Of a stretch of 64,000 nucleotides of DNA, positions 8,771-17,161 are shown one piece after another. The DNA comes from Loigolactobacillus jiayinensis (GTDB lineage: Bacteria > Bacillota > Bacilli > Lactobacillales > Lactobacillaceae). The notes under the pieces are model-generated. The model searched no databases, was not told the origin of the DNA, and worked only from the letters and a program-made list of their open reading frames with translations. The DNA is taken from NCBI RefSeq assembly GCF_003946445.1, contig NZ_RHOF01000002.1, positions 1-64,000 of the forward strand, written 5' to 3'. The stretch's first letter is position 1; every line of letters starts with the position of its first letter. The position numbers and the translations under genes are program-made.

Positions 8771-9412
8771 TCAAGGCGCATCATTGATCGTCACCCCCAG
8801 CGCTAACGCCAGATCCAACGCTTGCTGTGGTGAAATGATCATCCCACGTAACAAGTCTAAACTATAATTAATACCGTTAGTTTCATTATGACTGAAATCG
8901 AGTCCCTTTAAGCGCGTATGCAAAAAATTAGCGCGGGCTAGCTGACAATCCACGAATTTTAGTGCTTGCCAATTGACCTCGCTAAAATCAAGTTCACTTA
9001 AATCGGTTTGCTCAAAAAAAACATGCTTTAAGCGCGCACCAGCTAAGCTTAAATAATCAGCCTTACAATTAGTGAAGCTGAGCTCATTAAATACTGAGCC
9101 GGCAAAGTTACTACCAGTCAATTTACAATCATTAAAGGCCACCCGTTTGAAGCTAGCTTCGATCATTTCTGAATTTAAAAAAGTGCAATGATTAAAACTA
9201 ACATCTTGCAGCTCAAAGCGTTCAAAAATCATTTGGTCAAAGGTCACATGATCAAACTGTACCCCTTTAAAGTAGACGCCAGTAAAATCACCGTCACTAA
9301 CTTGTTGCTGCTGAAACTGCGTATCCTGCACGAACGCTTCATCGACTAATTTTAATGTATCGTTAGGTAAGTTAGGTACTAAGCGTGGCGCTGTAATTTT
9401 TGATTGAACCAT
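8771..9412 (-). CDS. pentapeptide-repeat protein
   Basis: A 213-residue protein built of pentapeptide repeats with the A(D/N)LXX pattern, seen as FTGVYFKGVQFDHVTFDQ, FNHCTFLNSEM and LSLAGARLKHVFFEQTDLSEL. These fold as a right-handed quadrilateral beta helix. Some relatives (Qnr, MfpA) mimic DNA and protect gyrase, others have unknown roles, and nothing here selects between them. The start is placed at the ATG at 9412, which has GGAGG five bases upstream; an upstream GTG lies inside that ribosome site. There is no signal peptide. It is a single gene whose upstream region abuts the T-box promoter of the divergent amino-acid transporter. Confidence 0.8.
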   Translation of the reverse strand: MVQSKITAPRLVPNLPNDTLKLVDEAFVQDTQFQQQQVSDGDFTGVYFKGVQFDHVTFDQMIFERFELQDVSFNHCTFLNSEMIEASFKRVAFNDCKLTGSNFAGSVFNELSFTNCKADYLSLAGARLKHVFFEQTDLSELDFSEVNWQALKFVDCQLARANFLHTRLKGLDFSHNETNGINYSLDLLRGMIISPQQALDLALALGVTINDAP

Positions 9413-9489
9413 GTTTTCCTCCACAAAGACTACTATAATATATTATAGTTTAGTTTACCGATTTTATCTGAGCTTGTAAAATCCGCCCG

Positions 9490-9779
9490 TTGACAGCACA
9501 AAAAAATAGTGTAGTATTAAAATTAAGTTAGAAACATTAAGCTATGAAGAGAAGAGTAACTTACGAAATGTCCCAGCGAGCTTCTATTCGGTGTGATGAA
9601 GCGTCATTTGGTAAGCGAAGATGAACTTGGAGCTTTACTGGCTAGAAGTAGCACAGTCGTTGCAGGCGTTATACTGCACAGTCTAAGACTGAATGAGGTT
9701 CAAATCGCGAGGTTTGAACAAAATCAGGGTGGTAACACGTCAAACGTCCCGGCACTGCTTTTTGCGGTGTCGGTTTTTT
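9490..9779 (+). promoter_or_regulatory. promoter and T-box leader of the amino-acid ABC operon
   Basis: TTGACA (9490-9495) and TAGTAT (9512-9517) form a promoter. The leader shows Stem I features (GAAGAGTAAC, distal GGTGTGATG), the T-box AGGGTGGTAACACG at 9726-9739, and a terminator (CCGGCAC 9749-9755 with GTGTCGG 9767-9773, then six T). The Specifier side reads GAAGATGAACTTGGAG; GAU (Asp) or AUG (Met) fits depending on register. Uncharged tRNA would induce the transporter. An Asp codon would match a polar amino-acid importer. Confidence 0.9.
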
Positions 9780-9795
9780 ATTTGGAGGTGTCTTT

Positions 9796-10455
9796 ATGAG
9801 TTGGATCGTTATCCAACAAAGTGTTCCAGTTTTTGCGCAGGCTTTCTGGCTAACACTAAAGCTGTCATTTTATGGTATTATCGGCGCCATTATCTTGGGC
9901 CTGATCGCCAGTTTTCTACGCTATTTCAAGGTTCCCGTACTCAGACAAATCAGCGCGGTGTACACAGAAGTTTCGCGGAACACGCCATTATTGATCCAAT
10001 TATTTTTTATTTATTATGCCTTTCCAGAAATTGGGATAAAAATGTCTGCCACCGCGGCCGGCATTAGTGGCTTGATTTTCCTGGGTGGTAGCTATATGGC
10101 TGAAGCAATTTTCGGTGGACTAAAAGGCGTCGCTAAAATTCAAGTCGAATCAGGCTTAGCCATTGGGCTGAGTCGTTGGCAATTAGCACGCTACGTGGTG
10201 TTCCCACAAGGCTTGACCTTAAGTGTTCCCGCAATTGCCGCTAACGTGATTTTTCTGATCAAAGAAACGTCAATTTTTACCGTTATCGCGATTCCAGAGC
10301 TAACTAATACCGCGCTGGATCAAATCGGCTTGTACTATCATACCGACGAATCATTGTTCGTCTTGGTCATTGCCTACGCAATCATCTTAATTCCATTGTC
10401 GTTAATACTGACTTGGTTAGAAAGGAGGGCGCGTCGTGGTGCATTCGGGAATTAG
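9796..10455 (+). CDS. amino-acid ABC transporter permease (HisM/GlnP type)
   Basis: A 219-residue inner-membrane permease of the polar amino-acid uptake family. It has about five membrane segments and the EAA loop, seen as VESGLAIGLSRWQLARYVVFPQG, which contacts the ATPase. It also has the typical FRNTPLLIQ-like segment, here SRNTPLLIQLFFIYYAFP. It starts 16 bases after the T-box terminator with an excellent GGAGG site. The second permease overlaps its end by 20 bases, so the two form a heterodimeric pore. Substrate is inferred to be Asp/Glu/Gln/Asn-like or another amino acid matching the T-box. Confidence 0.9.
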   Translation: MSWIVIQQSVPVFAQAFWLTLKLSFYGIIGAIILGLIASFLRYFKVPVLRQISAVYTEVSRNTPLLIQLFFIYYAFPEIGIKMSATAAGISGLIFLGGSYMAEAIFGGLKGVAKIQVESGLAIGLSRWQLARYVVFPQGLTLSVPAIAANVIFLIKETSIFTVIAIPELTNTALDQIGLYYHTDESLFVLVIAYAIILIPLSLILTWLERRARRGAFGN

Positions 10456-11119
10456 TATTTTATTTGCTGGTCAAAATTTCAGTCGCTTACTCGGTGGGCT
10501 CTGGATCTCAGCTAAGATCTCGATCGTTTCACTAGTCATCGGTATCGCCCTCGGCATTTTACTTGGGGCATTACGAACAGTAAAGAACCCTATTTTACGC
10601 GTGATCTTACGCTTATATTTGGAATTCTTCCGCATTGTGCCAACCGTTGTCTTACTATTTTTATTCTATTATATTCTACCGAAAAATTTCAACGTTAATT
10701 TAAACGCCCAAGCCGTGGCCATGTTGGTCTTCGCCTTGTGGGTCGGCGCCGAAATGAGCGATATTGTTCGTGGCGCCTTGATCTCTGTTCCGCAGCATCA
10801 GTGTGAAGCCGGCATCGCTATTGGCTTAAACGGTCCCCAGTTATTTCGTTATGTTTTATTGCCGCAAGCAATCGGACTGATGATTCCGGCAACAATCAAT
10901 TTAATGACGCGGGTGATCAAAACGACTTCGCTACTCTTACTGATCAGCGTTATGGATGTTATTAATATCGGTCAACAGATCATCGAAGCCAACCGTCAAA
11001 CTCATCCCGACGGTGCTTTCTGGGTGTACGGACTGATTTTCATTTTATATTTTCTGCTGTGCTATCCCCTTTCCGCTTGGGCGCGCCATCTGGAGCGGCA
11101 GCAAGACAATAATGCATAA
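10436..11119 (+). CDS. amino-acid ABC transporter permease, second subunit
   Basis: A 227-residue HisQ/GlnP-type permease with five predicted membrane segments and the EAA loop CEAGIAIGLNGPQLFRYVLLPQA. The start is a GTG (10436, or the adjacent GTG at 10439) with AAAGGAGG upstream, inside the end of the first permease gene, which implies translational coupling. It pairs with the first permease and the ATPase at 11134. Confidence 0.9.
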   Translation: MVHSGISILFAGQNFSRLLGGLWISAKISIVSLVIGIALGILLGALRTVKNPILRVILRLYLEFFRIVPTVVLLFLFYYILPKNFNVNLNAQAVAMLVFALWVGAEMSDIVRGALISVPQHQCEAGIAIGLNGPQLFRYVLLPQAIGLMIPATINLMTRVIKTTSLLLLISVMDVINIGQQIIEANRQTHPDGAFWVYGLIFILYFLLCYPLSAWARHLERQQDNNA

Positions 11120-11133
11120 AGGAGTTAATTACT

Positions 11134-11871
11134 ATGGCCACGCCATTATTACAAGTGGAACATCTCGAAAAATCATACGGCGATGTCCACATTTTACACG
11201 ATATTAATTTAACGGTTGCCACTGGCAGCGTCACTGTTTTACTTGGGCCATCTGGTTCTGGTAAAAGCACATTGATCCGCTGTCTTAATGGCCTAGAGGA
11301 TTTCCAAAGTGGGCAACTGACCTTTTCCGGTGAGCCAGTCACTCCTAGTCCAAAAGTATGGCAAAAGTTACGGCAAAAAATCGGTATGGTTTTTCAAAGT
11401 TACGATTTATTTCCCAATTTGACTGTACTCGATAATATTTTACTAGGGCCACTAAAAGTGCAGCATCGCGCTAAAGCAGAAGCTAAAGAACAAGCAATTA
11501 AATTATTAAAGGAGGTGGGGCTTGCTGATTACCAAGATTCCTATCCACGCCAACTATCCGGGGGCCAAAAACAACGGATCGCCATCGTGCGCGCACTAGC
11601 ATTAAATCCTGACTTTATGTTATTCGACGAAGTGACGGCATCATTAGATCCAGAAATGGTCCGCGGCGTGTTGGAAGTTTTACGCAACTTAGCTCAGCAA
11701 AAAATGACCATGTTAGTTGTCACCCACGAAATGAACTTTGCCCGTGAAATCGCGGACCAAGTTGTTTTCTTAGAAGAAGGTCACATTCTAGAGGTCACAC
11801 CGGGCAAGCAATTTTTCGAAAATCCACAAACAGAACGGGCGCAGATATTTCTGAATAGTATGGACTTTTAG
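11134..11871 (+). CDS. amino-acid ABC transporter ATP-binding protein (GlnQ type)
   Basis: A 245-residue ABC ATPase with Walker A GPSGSGKST, Q-loop in VFQSYDLFPNLTVLDN, signature LSGGQKQRIAIVRAL, Walker B FMLFDEVTASLDPE and the switch histidine in VVTHEMNFA. These are typical of the polar amino-acid importer ATPases. It lies 14 bases after the second permease. Its ribosome site AAAGGAGTT is complementary over nine bases to the AACUCCUUU segment of the candidate tandem sRNAs at 26.6-27.4 kb, which makes it a testable target. Confidence 0.92.
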   Translation: MATPLLQVEHLEKSYGDVHILHDINLTVATGSVTVLLGPSGSGKSTLIRCLNGLEDFQSGQLTFSGEPVTPSPKVWQKLRQKIGMVFQSYDLFPNLTVLDNILLGPLKVQHRAKAEAKEQAIKLLKEVGLADYQDSYPRQLSGGQKQRIAIVRALALNPDFMLFDEVTASLDPEMVRGVLEVLRNLAQQKMTMLVVTHEMNFAREIADQVVFLEEGHILEVTPGKQFFENPQTERAQIFLNSMDF

Positions 11872-11894
11872 TATTGTATTTTAAAAAGCACCTA

Positions 11895-11957
11895 AGTTAG
11901 TCAGCGCGCCAATAAACGATCCGCAATGATCTTTTGGCGCGCAACTAACTGGTCTTT
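11895..11957 (+). terminator. terminator after the ABC ATPase
   Basis: A long imperfect stem (about 11895-11912 with 11934-11950) is followed by TTTTT. It separates the permease/ATPase genes from the binding-protein gene, which therefore may be transcribed separately or by read-through. Confidence 0.65.
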
Positions 11958-12015
11958 TTAAACCCGTTTATATCAGCACTAATTTTGGTTACACTTAATT
12001 TGGGGGGAACTTATA

Positions 12016-12846
12016 ATGAAGAAACACACACGTTTGATTGCTGCTTTCTTAGCAGTAGTAACATTATTCGGTTTATTCGCTGGGTTTGCACAACCAGCAC
12101 AGGCAGCAGAAACAACTAGCGTCAGCGCGATCAAGAAACGCGGCACAATCAAAATTGCCGTTTTCGGCGACTTGCCACCTTATGGCTGGGTCGACAAAAA
12201 CGGTAAGCGCCAAGGCTACGATATTGCCTTAGCTAAACAAGTTGGTAAAGATCTTGGCGTTAAAGTTAAATACGTTCAAGTCAACGCTGACAGCCGGGTC
12301 GACGCCCTTAACTCTAACAAAGTTGATTTAGTCTTAGCCAACTTCACCGTTACACCTGAACGCAAACAAGTAATTTCGTTTGCTAAACCTTACATGAAAG
12401 TCTCGATCGGGGTTATTTCACCTAAGAGCAAACCCATTACTAAGGTTAGCCAATTAAAAGGTAAAAATTTGATCGTCAATAAAGGCACTACAGCAGAACA
12501 ATACTTCACCAAAGATTCTAAGGGTGCCACATTACAAAAGTACGATTCAAAAACGCAGCAATTTAACGCTTTGAAAAATGGTCGTGCGGCTGCTTTAGCT
12601 GATGATAATTCCTACTTGTATGCTTGGGTCAAAGATAATCCTAAATACACCGTTGGCATCAAGCATTTAGGTCCCAACCAATACATCGCACCAGGGATCA
12701 AAAAAGGCAACAAGAGCTTGTTGAAGTGGACCAACAAAGAAATTACTAAGTTAAATAACAATGGTTTCTTTGACAAGAACTACACTAATAATTTGAAGCC
12801 ATACTTTGGTTCTGACGTTACCGCTAAGGATATCGTCATCAAATAA
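12016..12846 (+). CDS. amino-acid ABC transporter substrate-binding protein
   Basis: A 276-residue family 3 solute-binding protein. The N-terminus is a signal peptide (basic KKHTR, hydrophobic core, AQA cleavage motif near residue 30). The mature part shows the family pattern, with FGDLPPYGWVDKNGKRQGYDIALAKQ and later DLVLANFTVTPERK. There is no lipobox cysteine, although in Gram-positive bacteria such proteins are normally lipid-anchored. It follows the transporter genes and presumably feeds them. A strong GGGGGG ribosome site precedes the ATG. Confidence 0.9.
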   Translation: MKKHTRLIAAFLAVVTLFGLFAGFAQPAQAAETTSVSAIKKRGTIKIAVFGDLPPYGWVDKNGKRQGYDIALAKQVGKDLGVKVKYVQVNADSRVDALNSNKVDLVLANFTVTPERKQVISFAKPYMKVSIGVISPKSKPITKVSQLKGKNLIVNKGTTAEQYFTKDSKGATLQKYDSKTQQFNALKNGRAAALADDNSYLYAWVKDNPKYTVGIKHLGPNQYIAPGIKKGNKSLLKWTNKEITKLNNNGFFDKNYTNNLKPYFGSDVTAKDIVIK

Positions 12847-12853
12847 TAACGAT

Positions 12854-12903
12854 AAAAAAGCCTCATTCAAGCGCGCTTAACTGCCGCTGAATGAGGCTTT
12901 TTT
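12854..12903. terminator. bidirectional terminator
   Basis: A 16-bp stem (12854-12869 with 12888-12903) lies between the convergent binding-protein and VOC genes. Its loop includes the recurrent palindrome AAGCGCGCTT at 12869-12878. Confidence 0.9.
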
Positions 12904-13283
12904 TAAATCGTGATCTCAATTTGATTGCCTTCAGGATCGAGTACAACGCTTTCGTAGTAACCGTCACCGGTAGTTCTAGGCCCGCTGATGACTTGATAAT
13001 CGGCAGCCGCTAACTTAGTCGTCAGTGCATCGACTGCTGCTGAATCCCCAACGCTAAACGCCAAATGCGTATAACCTTGCACTAATTGAGTTGGGTGTTC
13101 AGTCACATCCGGGCGCTGCATAATTTCCAAGCGCGCTTGATCACCAAAACTAAGGAAATAAGTTGCTAAGCCAGTGTGCGAATTAAAGTATTTCGTGTTA
13201 GCCTGCGCCCCAAAATAAGTTTCGTAGAATTCACGCGTATTTTCTAAATCATTAACATATACCGCTACATGAGAGATTTTCAT
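12903..13283 (-). CDS. glyoxalase/VOC superfamily protein
   Basis: A 126-residue vicinal-oxygen-chelate protein made of two beta-alpha-beta-beta-beta modules. The start MKISHVAVYVNDLENTREFY, the central TYFLSFGDQARLEIMQ and the end LDPEGNQIEITI place metal ligands at H5, E53 (approx.) and the terminal glutamate, as in glyoxalase I-like and fosfomycin/bleomycin-resistance-like proteins. Many lactobacilli carry such small VOC proteins annotated as lactoylglutathione lyase; the actual substrate is unknown. It is a single gene, convergent with the binding-protein gene. Confidence 0.8.
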   Translation of the reverse strand: MKISHVAVYVNDLENTREFYETYFGAQANTKYFNSHTGLATYFLSFGDQARLEIMQRPDVTEHPTQLVQGYTHLAFSVGDSAAVDALTTKLAAADYQVISGPRTTGDGYYESVVLDPEGNQIEITI

Positions 13284-13478
13284 TTAATCACATCCTAATG
13301 CTATTTTTTTCTTGTTAGTCATGCGTTAAGCATCACAATTGTAACCGATATTATGAAAGATTACCACCTACGTACTAGGTAGACCAATATTTGGAAATTA
13401 AATAAATTATTCCGGTCAAAAAGGCGTATATATGTGAAATGATTAACTATACCATTTAAAATTAATTAGTTAAAATGA

Positions 13479-13507
13479 TTGAATTCGCTTTCTGTAACCG
13501 CTATAAT
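13479..13507 (+). promoter_or_regulatory. promoter of the aldehyde dehydrogenase gene
   Basis: TTGAAT (13479-13484) and TATAAT (13502-13507) are separated by exactly 17 bases, and the ATG is 29 bases downstream of the -10 box. Confidence 0.7.
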
Positions 13508-13535
13508 CGAAGGTACATGAAAGGGAGGTTACACA

Positions 13536-14909
13536 ATGGCATATCAATCAATTAATCCTTACTCGAATGAAGTTTTGAAATCATACCCTGACGCAACTGA
13601 CGCTGATCTTGAACAAGCGTTGGCTGCTGGAGATAAATTATATCACCAATGGCGTAATGATGCAGTTTCATCACGGGCACCTTATTTGAAGAAAGTCGCT
13701 GAACTGTTACGGGCGGAAAAACAAGAATTAGCGACTATTATGACCAAAGAAATGGGCAAATTGATCAGCGAGGCTAACGCTGAAGTTGATCTTTGTGCCG
13801 ATATTGTAGATTACTACGCAGACCATGCAGTAGCACTTTTAAAACCAGTTCCATTAAAGACTGATGCTGGTGCTGCTTACTACGCTAAGCAAGCGACTGG
13901 GGTTATTTTTGCAGTTGAACCATGGAATTTCCCACTATATCAAATCGTGCGTGTTTTCGCACCAAACTTTATGGTTGGTAACCCAATGATTCTCAAGCAC
14001 GCTTCCAACACTCCAGGCTCAGCTGATGCGTTCGATAAATTAGTTCAAAAAGCTGGTGCACCTGCTGGCAGCTTCAAGAACTTATTCGTTAACTATGATC
14101 AAGTTTCTAAAGCCATTGCAGATCCGCGGGTCTCTGGTGTTGCTTTAACTGGTTCCGAACGTGGCGGTAGCTCAGTCGCTAAAGAAGCTGGCGCTAACTT
14201 GAAGAAATCAACCATGGAGTTAGGCGGTAATGATGCCTTTATCGTGCTCAATGACGCTGATCTCGATCTAGTTAATAAAGTCTCAACCCAAGCGCGGTTG
14301 TTTAACGCTGGCCAAGTCTGCACTTCATCCAAACGGTTCATCGTTTTAGCAGAACATTACGATGAATTCTTGAAGAACTTAAAGGCTGGCTTTGCTGCAG
14401 TTAAACCAGGCGATCCCTTAGCTAAGGACACAACTTTAGCCCCATTATCTTCTAAGCGCGCTAAAGAAAAATTAGTCGGCCAAGTTAAAAAAGCCGTCGA
14501 CGGTGGCGCTAATGTCTACTTTGGCAATGAACCAATTGACTTACCTGGTCAATTCTTCCCACCAACGATTTTAACTGACATCGCTAAAGATAACCCAATT
14601 TACAACGAAGAAATGTTTGGTCCAGTTGCCACCGTTTATAAGGTCGACAACGAAGACGAAGCAGTTGCTTTAGCCAATGATTCTAGTTATGGCCTAGGTG
14701 GTTCTGTCTTCTCGAAGAACCCTAAGCATGCCGCTTATATTTCCGAACGTGTAGAAACTGGGATGTCCTTCGTCAATTCAAGCTGGTTATCCTTACCAGA
14801 ATTACCATTTGGTGGCGTCAAGAACTCTGGTTATGGCCGTGAATTAAGCGATCTTGGCCTTAATGCCTTCGTTAATGAACACTTAGTCATTAACGCAACT
14901 GACAAATAA
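13536..14909 (+). CDS. gabD: NAD(P)-dependent aldehyde dehydrogenase (succinate-semialdehyde dehydrogenase-like)
   Basis: A 457-residue cytoplasmic aldehyde dehydrogenase. Visible are the cofactor segment EPWNFPLYQIVR, the glycine-rich GSERGGS, the general-base glutamate in MELGGND and the catalytic cysteine in GQVCTSSKR. The short length without an N-terminal extension and the EPWNFPLYQ stretch are typical of the succinate-semialdehyde dehydrogenase group common in lactobacilli. No GABA-pathway gene lies nearby, so the substrate is inferred and could be another short aldehyde. It has its own strong promoter and a GGGAGG ribosome site, and it is followed by a terminator. Confidence 0.85.
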   Translation: MAYQSINPYSNEVLKSYPDATDADLEQALAAGDKLYHQWRNDAVSSRAPYLKKVAELLRAEKQELATIMTKEMGKLISEANAEVDLCADIVDYYADHAVALLKPVPLKTDAGAAYYAKQATGVIFAVEPWNFPLYQIVRVFAPNFMVGNPMILKHASNTPGSADAFDKLVQKAGAPAGSFKNLFVNYDQVSKAIADPRVSGVALTGSERGGSSVAKEAGANLKKSTMELGGNDAFIVLNDADLDLVNKVSTQARLFNAGQVCTSSKRFIVLAEHYDEFLKNLKAGFAAVKPGDPLAKDTTLAPLSSKRAKEKLVGQVKKAVDGGANVYFGNEPIDLPGQFFPPTILTDIAKDNPIYNEEMFGPVATVYKVDNEDEAVALANDSSYGLGGSVFSKNPKHAAYISERVETGMSFVNSSWLSLPELPFGGVKNSGYGRELSDLGLNAFVNEHLVINATDK

Positions 14910-14919
14910 AGCGCTACTA

Positions 14920-14948
14920 ACGATCTGCCCTTGCGACAGATCGTTTTT
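14920..14948 (+). terminator. terminator after the aldehyde dehydrogenase
   Basis: ACGATCTG (14920-14927) pairs with CAGATCGT (14937-14944), followed by a T run. Confidence 0.75.
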
Positions 14949-14976
14949 CTATCTCAAAATACAAGGAGTCCTAACG

Positions 14977-15507
14977 ATGCCTAAAAAAGTTATTCTCCAA
15001 CTAGCGATGACTATCGATGGCTATATTGCCGATCAAAATGGCAGCGTTGATTGGATCGATGCAACAGTTGGCTTTGACCTCGACTGGGGTTACGATCAAT
15101 TTATCGCTGGTATCGACACTATTGTTATGGGCGCCACCTCATACCACGCGGCTTTGAAAATGAGCCCCACCTACCCTTACGCCGAACAAGAAAATTATAT
15201 TTTGACCCACCACCCACAACCTGATCAGACTAAGCGCCATTTCGTCAATGGTTCAGTCACTGACCTAGTCCGTAACTTACGACAAGGTAGTGGCAAAGCC
15301 ATTTGGATCTTTGGTGGTGGTTCCGTGATTCAACCGTTGATTGCGGCTGACTTGATCGATGAATACCAACTATTCACTGCACCCGTTATTCTTGGCCAAG
15401 GTGTGCCTTTATTTGGTCACCGACCTCAGCCATTACTTTTACAACTAAAATCAACCACTGTTTTCGGTCCGGGCGTAATGGCAACCTATATTCGGCAACA
15501 AGCTTAG
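14977..15507 (+). CDS. dihydrofolate reductase/RibD-fold reductase family protein
   Basis: A 176-residue protein of the RibD C-terminal/DHFR-like fold. It begins KKVILQLAMTIDGYIADQNGSVDW, typical of YyaP/YwjB-type proteins, and has the NADPH-binding IWIFGGGSVI motif and the closing QGVPLFG stretch. It is probably an NADPH-dependent reductase of unknown substrate and not the essential DHFR. It starts with a good AGGAG site just after the aldehyde dehydrogenase terminator and overlaps the end of the convergent PucR-type gene by four bases. Confidence 0.8.
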   Translation: MPKKVILQLAMTIDGYIADQNGSVDWIDATVGFDLDWGYDQFIAGIDTIVMGATSYHAALKMSPTYPYAEQENYILTHHPQPDQTKRHFVNGSVTDLVRNLRQGSGKAIWIFGGGSVIQPLIAADLIDEYQLFTAPVILGQGVPLFGHRPQPLLLQLKSTTVFGPGVMATYIRQQA

Positions 15508-16988
15508 TGAATTACGCTTGCTTTATCATGAAAACTAGCAAGTAATTGCTGCATCTGCAGGCTGCACTCTAACTGGAACCATAATTGGCTGTCCTTCAGA
15601 TCCAAACCTGTTAAAAGCTTGATTTTGTTCAATCGATTTAGCAGCGTATTGCGATGAATAAACAAACGCTCAGCCGTTATAGTTTGGTTGCCGCCGCAAT
15701 TAATGAATTGCGCCAGCGTAGCCATCAATTCAGTTTGATTAACTAGATCGTATTCGTGTAATTGCTGTACGCTAGGATCAATGAACGCCGTTAACACATC
15801 ACGCTGCTTGATCCGATCTAGCATGATTGCAAAGTAATAATCACGACAAAAAAGTAGTTGCGCTTGATCCTGGAGTTGCAAACTTAATTTTTCAGCGTGC
15901 CGGGCAATCACATACTGCGCTTTGGTCGCAAAGAAATCACGATAACAATTAGAAACGATTACTTGGCATTGCAGCTGTTGTTGTAACTGCAGCCAAGTAG
16001 TCTTTTTTAATGTCGGTAATTCACCGGGAACTAGGGCTACAACGCGCTCCTGATAAACCACAACTAGTGCCGCTGGAAACTGTGTCCGCATTTTTTGACA
16101 TAGTTGGGTTAAATGCTGCTGGGCCTTAAGCACAACTAGGCACATACTACTCGGCACCTGATAATTAATGACCTGCGTATTAACCTTTATAGCGTTGATA
16201 TTGATGCCTTCCAATAAATCATTTAATAATTGTGCTTTGACTGAGACTTGATAATCTTTAAACGCAGCCGCCTTACCTAACATATTGCTTAAAACCTGAC
16301 CAACTCGCGGTAATAGTTGGCGCTGGTTAAGGGAAAATTCTTGTTGGTCATTAAACATCACAATATAACCAACCAATTCATGTTGAAAATACAAGCGGGC
16401 TACTAGGCGTTGATAAGTTGACGCTGGACAGGGAAACCGATAACTACCCTGTGCTGAAGTTTCAGTTTGAACCAACATCTTTTTAATGCCGCGGATAAAA
16501 TCTAACTTCGAATAACCTTGATCAATATTTTGCTGCCACAACGGATCCGGAAAAGGAAATGTACGCGAATAGGCTAATACGCGATAATTATCATCAATGA
16601 TCATCAAAGTATTCTTTAGCTGTTTAGCTACAAAGTCGATCACATCCTGATAATCGTGGGTCAAACTCCGCTGCAAAACTTCAGTAAATTGCACTTCTTG
16701 TTGCTGCTCAACGGCTAAAAGTTGATTGGCCTCATTAAATAGCACTACCACTGCTTGATTACTCAAATTAGTTGACGCTTGACCACCACATGGACACCGC
16801 ACTAGCGCACGATCACCACCTGAACTAACTAATTTCAATGCGCCAGTCGCCGATTGTTCGATATACAATATATGATTTTGATTACCTGTACCAATTTGTA
16901 TCATGTTGATTTCATTATCTTGGGCCACTTGAATTTTAGTCAAAATAAATTTTTTTGCCAGTTTGTGTAATAATTCGCTATATTTCAT
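15504..16988 (-). CDS. PucR/CdaR-type transcriptional regulator
   Basis: A 494-residue regulator. The C-terminal ~60 residues (NCGGNQTITAERLFIHRNTLLNRLNKIKLLTGLDL) form the PucR-type helix-turn-helix characteristic of PucR, CdaR and PrpR-like activators. The long N-terminal and central parts contain GAF/GGDEF-like sensory regions (for example DYQDVIDFVAKQLKNTLMIIDDNYRVLAYSR). Such regulators sense metabolites or purines. The gene is divergent from the enoate reductase-SDR-ADC operon, with repeated TTCAC/GTGAA sites in between, so it is the likely activator of that operon. The ribosome site is GGGG before the ATG. Confidence 0.8.
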   Translation of the reverse strand: MKYSELLHKLAKKFILTKIQVAQDNEINMIQIGTGNQNHILYIEQSATGALKLVSSGGDRALVRCPCGGQASTNLSNQAVVVLFNEANQLLAVEQQQEVQFTEVLQRSLTHDYQDVIDFVAKQLKNTLMIIDDNYRVLAYSRTFPFPDPLWQQNIDQGYSKLDFIRGIKKMLVQTETSAQGSYRFPCPASTYQRLVARLYFQHELVGYIVMFNDQQEFSLNQRQLLPRVGQVLSNMLGKAAAFKDYQVSVKAQLLNDLLEGININAIKVNTQVINYQVPSSMCLVVLKAQQHLTQLCQKMRTQFPAALVVVYQERVVALVPGELPTLKKTTWLQLQQQLQCQVIVSNCYRDFFATKAQYVIARHAEKLSLQLQDQAQLLFCRDYYFAIMLDRIKQRDVLTAFIDPSVQQLHEYDLVNQTELMATLAQFINCGGNQTITAERLFIHRNTLLNRLNKIKLLTGLDLKDSQLWFQLECSLQMQQLLASFHDKASVIH

Positions 16989-17079
16989 ATCCCATACCCC
17001 TTATCAGTTCTAGCAACCTAGGCAACTTGCACAGTTCACTTTAATAAAGACTGGACTAACTGTACCTTAATCATAGCAA

Positions 17080-17143
17080 TTCACTGTGCTATTGTGAAGA
17101 TGTATTCAAAAAAGATTAAATAATCAAGTTCATTTTTTCACAA
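17080..17143 (+). promoter_or_regulatory. candidate operator of the divergent promoter region
   Basis: The region contains the inverted repeat TTCAC-N9-GTGAA (17080-17098), a third half-site TTCACAA (17137-17143) and a small palindrome GATTAAATAATC (17114-17125). It lies between the PucR-type regulator and the operon it probably controls. Binding is inferred. Confidence 0.4.
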
Positions 17144-17161
17144 TTTAAGGAGGTTTTCTTA

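Noticed and set aside
13366-13380. ACCTA-N5-TAGGT palindrome upstream of the aldehyde dehydrogenase
   Set aside because: It lies over 100 bases from the predicted promoter with no known regulator, so it is too weak to call an operator.
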